Assembly (NCBI GenBank): GCA_963383645.1
Contig: OY726569.1
Coordinates: 27,522,570-27,586,569, forward strand
Length of the DNA: 64,000 nt
Source of the DNA: Muscardinus avellanarius
Lineage: Eukaryota > Chordata > Mammalia > Rodentia > Gliridae
Direction of reading: 5' to 3'
Shown: one piece after another, positions 58,938-64,000 of the stretch
Layout: every line of letters begins with the position of its first letter
Position numbering within the stretch: position 1 is the first letter of the stretch
Made by a program: the position numbers and the translations under genes
Notes under the pieces: generated by a model
What the model was told of the DNA's origin: nothing
Seen by the model: only the letters and a program-made list of their open reading frames with translations
Databases searched by the model: none

Positions 58938-59147
58938 TAGCCGGGCGTGGTGGCGCACGCTTGTAATCCCCGCGCTTGGGAGCCAGAGACAGGAGGATGG
59001 CGCAGGTTCGAAGCCAGCCGCGCACGCTGGCTTAGGAGACCCTGTTTCCAAATAAAAATGTAAAAATAGGTCTGGGAGTGTAGCCCGGAGATAGAAGGGC
59101 TTCCAGGAACCCCAGTACCACCAAAAAAAAAACCAAAACAAAAAAAA
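58938..59147 (+). mobile_element. SINE, near-consensus
   Basis: gccgggcgtggtggcgcacg start and ggtctgggagtgtagcccgg right half with few CpG losses, so young. Confidence 0.93.
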
Positions 59148-59448
59148 TTTATCATTTCTTCACATTGGGAAATGTTGAATTCTCTTCTAGTTAATAAAAA
59201 TATATAAATTTCTATGAACTACAGTCAACCTATAGTGTTCTAAAACATTAGAACTTATTCCTCTTCTCTAATTATCCCTGTTGGATACCTGGTACCTGTT
59301 ATCTAACCTCCTGCTACCCACCTTTCTCTGCCTCTTTGGTGTGTAGCCCTTAATTTCAGCATACATGGATGGATCTTGTCTGAAGGAACTATTACCATAT
59401 CAGTCTAGCTTTATTTGTATTTCTTCCATTCTTCATTCATTATTTTTT

Positions 59449-59635
59449 TAGGTGGTACTGGGGTTCCTGGAAGCCCTTCTACTTCTGGGCTACACTCCCA
59501 GACCTAATTTTACATTTTTATTTGGAAACAGGGTCTCCTAAGCCAGCGCGTGCGGCTGGCTTCGAACCTGCGCAATCCTCCTGTCTCTGCCTCCCAAGCG
59601 CAGGGATTACAAGCGTGCGCCACCATGCCCGGCCT
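59449..59635 (-). mobile_element. SINE, antisense, near-consensus
   Basis: ggtggtactggggttcctgg start, gcgccaccatgcccggc end; retains CpGs. Flanked by ttcattcattatt on both sides (about 59,432 and 59,638). Confidence 0.92.
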
Positions 59636-60160
59636 CTTCATTCATTATTAATAACTCTTCTCTAATGAAGAGCAGCTCCTTCTCTCCTGTTTCTTTCTAT
59701 AGTAGTTTATTTATATAAATATGTGTTTGCGGCTACTTAATCTCTGGATTATAATCCAATACTGTTATTATTTACTTGTTCAATTTTTTCAAATGTTAGC
59801 CATTGGTGCTTTCTTTAATTTTAGCAATACAAGATTCTTCAGACTCACATTTTTCTCATCCTACCCCTGCAAACAACCCCCCCTTGAGTCCCTTTGTTGA
59901 AGAGTGGCTTAGAATCTAAGGTGTGGACAACTCAGGGATAGAGCTAGCAAACAGATGTGTATGTGAATATACATATACACATACATATCTAATTCTGTAA
60001 ATGTATACTTTCATATGTATTAAGATAAACCTGTCTTTACACTAATATCTCAGATTCATTCTAACTTTGACATTCCACTAACATTTTTAGCCTATTTCTC
60101 TGGTCGTACCTTTATTTCTTTGTCTTCTCTTTGCTATTTACTTTTGTGTATGTGTGTGTG
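59636..60160. other. AT-rich DNA, nothing recognised
   Basis: No gene or repeat identified. Confidence 0.4.
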
Positions 60161-60164
60161 GAAG

Positions 60165-60397
60165 GAGAAATACAGGGGAATGAATCCAATGGCATTCTAC
60201 TACTGAGCTACATCCCCAATCCTGTTTGATTTTTTATTGTGAAACAGGATCTCACTAAGTTAGAGAGCCTCACTAACTTACTGAGGTTGACCATGAACCT
60301 TGACCATGAGGTTGACCATGAGGTTGACCTGCAACCCTTCTGTTGCAGCCTCCTAAGTACTGGAATTACAGATGTGCACCTTCACACCTGGCTTGGT
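60165..60397 (-). mobile_element. SINE, antisense, with a short internal tandem duplication
   Basis: gaatccaatggcattctactac start. The phrase gttgacca(t)gag recurs three times near 60,288-60,330. Confidence 0.8.
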
Positions 60398-60690
60398 TTT
60401 TAAAGAGATTTTGTTGTTATATCTTTATTGAAACATAAATCACATATCAAACAATTTACCCATTTCGAGTGGATAGTATATTATAGTCTCCAAGGTGGTC
60501 TCAGAATTATGATTATTACAGTCAATTTTAGAACATTTTCATCACCCAAAAGGAATCTCTGGGTCTATTAGCAGTCATCTCCAATTTCTCTTGGGCCTTC
60601 CAAGCTTTGTCAACCACTAACTATTTCCACAAATAAATTTGCTTATTCTGGACATCAAATATAATTGGAATTGTACCATATTTGCTCACT
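60398..60690 (-). mobile_element. Ancient L1 3' region, antisense
   Basis: ttattgaaacataaatcacatatc and caatttctcttgggccttcc resemble old L1M 3' ends. Confidence 0.45.
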
Positions 60691-61295
60691 GACTTTGTAT
60701 ATCTTCTACTTAAACAGCTGCTATGAGGAAATGTTTCTGCTACAATCCTTACTGTTTTTCTCCCTCAACCCAGCATAATACGCTATCCACACAAAAAATA
60801 GACAATCAAGTTTTCAGATATACACCACCAGCTGGGTTTCATGTAGCTATTAGAATTGAGTTGTTCCAGACTCATTTGATATTCAGTCATAAACTCGTGT
60901 GGCAGTGACTTCACAATTCCACTGGAGACACTATTAGTAAAACATAGCAGTGTATAGTAATTGGAAAGGTGACATAATTAATATTTGAAGTGCTCACTCA
61001 AGAAGTTTCCTTTTTGTCCAAGCCAGTTCTTAAAAAAACTAAGATATTGCTTGCATTCTTTGACCTTTTGGGAAACCAATGCTCCAAATTTCTCCTTTTT
61101 GACTGTATGAGGTGTCTCCAACTTATCCCAAAGCATTGATCCAAATTCAAGAGAAGGTATCAGACTGTAGAACCCTGCTTTGCTCTATTAGTAATAATAT
61201 GTCATTATTTGATGGCCCTGCTTGTACTAGGCAAATTAAGGCTTTTCTTCTTCATTTGTAAAACTTTCCATTGGCAGAATCAGCAAAGAGAAAAC
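60691..61295. other. Unique DNA, nothing recognised
   Basis: The ORF at 60,723-60,908 has no recognisable feature. Confidence 0.4.
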
Positions 61296-61297
61296 AT

Positions 61298-61506
61298 TTT
61301 GCAGTACTAGGGATGGAACCCAGGGGCATTGTACCTCTGAGATACACCCCAAGGCCTATTTTTTTTAATATTTTTATTTTTGAAACAGTATCACAGTGAT
61401 TTGCTAAGGGCCTTGCTAAGTAGCTGAGGCTTTGCACAAACCATAATCCTCCGGTCTCAGTTTCCCAAATGCTGGGATTACAAGCATACACCACTGCCCC
61501 TGGCAC
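61298..61506 (-). mobile_element. SINE, antisense
   Basis: gcagtactagggatggaaccc start, caccactgcccctggc end. Confidence 0.88.
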
Positions 61507-61647
61507 CCACTTGAACTTTTATTTTTCCTCAAAATCATTCTCTAAGTATTATCATCACTGAAGATACAATTTTGGATCAATCAGAAAGAAGTTACTCTGT
61601 AAATGAATCACAATTTCAAATGGTAAATTTTTCATTATAATGTATTT

Positions 61648-61852
61648 TTTGTGGTACTGGGGATGGGACCCAGGGGCTTTCTACCTCTGGACTATACCCT
61701 CAATCTACTTTATATTTTTATTTGAAAACAGGGTCTCACTAAGTTGCTGAGAGCCTCACTAAGTAGCTGAGGCTGGCTTTGAATCTGTGTTATCCTCCTC
61801 TCTCAGCCTCCCAAGTATTGGGATTACAAGTGTGCACCACCACGCCTGGCCC
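61648..61852 (-). mobile_element. SINE, antisense
   Basis: tgtggtactggggatgggacc start, caccacgcctggcc end. Confidence 0.9.
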
Positions 61853-62081
61853 CATTAGAATATTTTAACAGATGGACAATCTGTGTGCAGAAGAAATGTG
61901 GTGAGAATCCCTAGTTATTTGGATCCTTGCTGCAAACACTTTCTTACTGATACTAATTTATGAAGATGTTCTCTGTGAAAAGTTTTCTTAAAAGCAGTAT
62001 ACCAGATTTCTCGATTAGATTATAATATAATACTTATTTCTTGATTTAGAAGATTATCTACCTACAGAAATATATTTTCAG

Positions 62082-62114
<33 letters not shown>

Positions 62115-62312
62115 CTACTGGGGGTTAAATCCAGGGGTATTTTATCTCCAACCCACACCCCCAGCTCTTGTTTTTTATATTTCAAGAGGGTTTTTCTAGG
62201 TTGCTGTGAGTCTCACTACATTGTTGAGGCTGGCCTTTAACCTGTGATACTCCTGTCTCAGCCTCCCAAGTACTGGGATTACAGGCATGTATTACCACAT
62301 CGAACTATCTGG
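62082..62312 (-). mobile_element. (GT)n array plus SINE
   Basis: About 16 GT units then tctactgggggttaaatcc, ending near attaccacatcgaact. Confidence 0.85.
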
Positions 62313-62905
62313 TTCATTTCTTGATTAGTGATTTTTTAAAAAATTATTTCAAGAGACTCAAATCCTAATCTATACCTTAAGTGGGAGGGGGGATGTAGGA
62401 AAAAATAAGATTAAGAATGAGACCTCAATGAACTTCAAAACCAAATTTAAAATACCCAAGTTAAAATCTAACTAGTAAAACTTAAAGACAAAGAATTTTG
62501 AAAGCAGCAAGACAAAAGCTACTTGCCATATATAATGGATACTCCATGAATAACAGCAAATTTCTCATAAGAAACATTGCCATTCAGAAGATCCTGGGAG
62601 GATACACTTAAAATACTAAATGGAAAAATTCTTGACGGTATCAGCAAACTATTCTTCAAAATGAGGAAAGAATTAAGACCTTTCCAGTTAACAAAGCTGA
62701 TACTAATAACACTGTGTGACAGTACTGCCACCAGAGCTGATACTATACAAAAAGTGCTAGAGACTTCTCTTCCAGGTGAAATTAAGGGATATTAGACAGA
62801 AACTCAAAGCCTAAAGAAAATATAAAATATATGGAGACGTATTAAAGTATTCTTGCAATTTGGGTTTATAAGTTTGTTCTGCTACAGGATTAAAAGAGAA
62901 AAAAA
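62313..62905. other. AT-rich DNA, possible old L1 trace
   Basis: Nothing firm. The ORF at 62,577-62,795 has no recognisable domain. Confidence 0.35.
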
Positions 62906-62907
62906 AA

Positions 62908-63118
62908 AAACAGCTAGGTATGGTGGTACACACTTGCAGTCCTAGTACTTGGGGAGCTAAGATAGGAGGATCACAGGTTTAAAGATAGTCTCAGCAAGTA
63001 GTGAGACTCATATCAACCTGGTGAGACCCTGTTTCAAAATAAAAATAAAATAGCTCTCTGTGGGGTATAGTTCAGAGGTAGAACGCCCCTGGGTTCAAAC
63101 CCCAGTACCAAAAGTAAA
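62908..63118 (+). mobile_element. SINE with well-preserved ID/tRNA-like half
   Basis: The right half gtatagttcagaggtagaac and ggttcaaaccccagtacc keep recognisable pol III A-box and B-box text. Confidence 0.9.
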
Positions 63119-63416
63119 AAACAAATAAAAATGGAAAACACATAAATTATACATCTGTATTAATAAATACCTAATATATAAGCAATTTGTGACATCAATA
63201 AGGCAAAGGGGAGAAGCAAAACTGCAAAGAAGTAGAGTTCTTGTGTTCAAAGTTATCAGTTTAAAATACATTGGTACAACTTTAAATTTTACTTTAATGC
63301 CCACGGAAAATAAAAAAATCTGAAGAGGATACACAAAAGAAAATGAGAAAAGAATTAAATATGTTACTACAAAACATCAGATAAACATGAAGAATGGCAA
63401 TATATAAAGGAATGTG

Positions 63417-63628
63417 GCCGGGCAGGGTAGTGCACGCTTGTAAACCCAGCATTTTGGAGGCTGAGACTGGAGGATCATAGTTCACAGACAGCTTCAGCTA
63501 CTTAGTTTGGCCCTCCACAACTCAGTGCGACCCTGTTTCAAAATAAAGAATAAAAAATAGGGCAGGGGGTGTAGCTCGGAGGTGGAATCCCCCTGGGTTC
63601 CATTCCCAGACCCACACACAAAAAAAGT
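63417..63628 (+). mobile_element. SINE, B1-ID dimer type
   Basis: ggccgggcagggtagtgcac start, ggcagggggtgtagctcgg right half, cacacacaaaaaaa tail. Confidence 0.9.
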
Positions 63629-64000
63629 GAAACAAAGTTGTTAAACATATAAAAACTAATTAAAAATGGAAATAGTCTCTTTCCTATCAGTAATTACCTT
63701 AAATGTAAATGGATTAAATTCTCTAATGAAAATATACAGGTTAGAGAATGAAATTTTTAAAAAAGATCCAACTATATGTGGTCAGATGTTTTAGTTTAGA
63801 TCTATGCATCTATCATAGGTTGAAGATATGCAGTAAAAACAGGAGGTGAAATGACATTCATTGAAATTGTAATAAAAAAGAAGCAAGGGATGACTATAGC
63901 AATTTCAGGCAAAAGGACTTCAGGTAAAAAACTATTGCAAGAGATAAAAAAAAAGATGAACAGATCAATTCAATGAGAATAGATGAGAATAGATAACTAT
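63629..64000 (+). mobile_element. Probable L1/AT-rich DNA at the window edge
   Basis: ccttaaatgtaaatggattaaat and caaaaggacttcaggtaaaa resemble old L1 ORF2 in sense, running off the window. Confidence 0.45.

Noticed and set aside
63040..63115. tRNA gene suggested by A-box/B-box-like text
   Set aside because: It is the ID-derived right half of a SINE with an A-rich tail, and no cloverleaf can be drawn.

Overview
This is mammalian nuclear DNA, most likely from a squirrel-type rodent. The main evidence is the SINE set: dozens of roughly 200-bp elements that pair a B1/7SL-like left half with an ID/tRNA-like right half, typical of sciurid and related rodent genomes. There are also young and old L1s, MaLR-type LTRs and many microsatellites. 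There is no prokaryotic gene organisation, and nearly all open reading frames are shadows in repeats. || Layout. Positions 1-24,000 carry four T-cell receptor alpha (or alpha/delta) variable segments, all on the + strand and spaced 3.5-8 kb apart: a mouse-TRAV4/human-TRAV22-like V exon (4,611-4,888), TRAV13 (12,621-13,090), TRAV14/DV4 (19,505-20,005) and TRAV9 (23,122-23,575). The TRAV13 - TRAV14/DV4 - TRAV9 order matches the human TRAV13-2, TRAV14/DV4, TRAV9-2 order, which supports the locus call. Each segment has a 23-bp-spacer recombination signal downstream. Only TRAV13 looks fully intact. TRAV9 has a nonsense codon, TRAV14/DV4 has a frame-compensated, altered leader, and the TRAV4/22-like segment has no visible leader exon. 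|| Two related composite repeats flank or sit among these genes: 1,190-4,540 on + and 25,773-28,779 on -. Each is built from GC-rich tandem arrays, an A-rich segment, a shared core and a 100-bp dimeric VNTR. The second ends in an L1-3'-end-like tail and is bounded by a perfect 16-bp target-site duplication. It therefore looks like an SVA-style, L1-mobilised composite retrotransposon of this lineage. A VNTR-less relative lies at about 32,700-33,090. || A segment just downstream of the first V exon (5,650-7,440) is duplicated at 33,090-34,555, with SINE insertions present in one copy and absent in the other. A CpG-rich patch (35,200-35,530) precedes a multi-exon NUT-family (NUTM2/NUTM1-like) gene on + (coding exons 38,806-44,261). 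Its splice phases and reading frames are intact through the basic C-terminus. A NUT-family gene beside TRAV segments is unexpected. || From 44,350 to 64,000 I see no further gene. The DNA is layered L1 fragments (mostly antisense), at least 20 SINEs and simple repeats. || How the parts work together: the V segments are substrates for RAG recombination to downstream J (or D) segments beyond this window. CTCF-like motifs upstream of TRAV13 and TRAV9 fit the known use of CTCF at TRAV promoters. The NUT-like gene, if expressed, would be a separate, probably germ-line, nuclear protein unrelated to receptor assembly.
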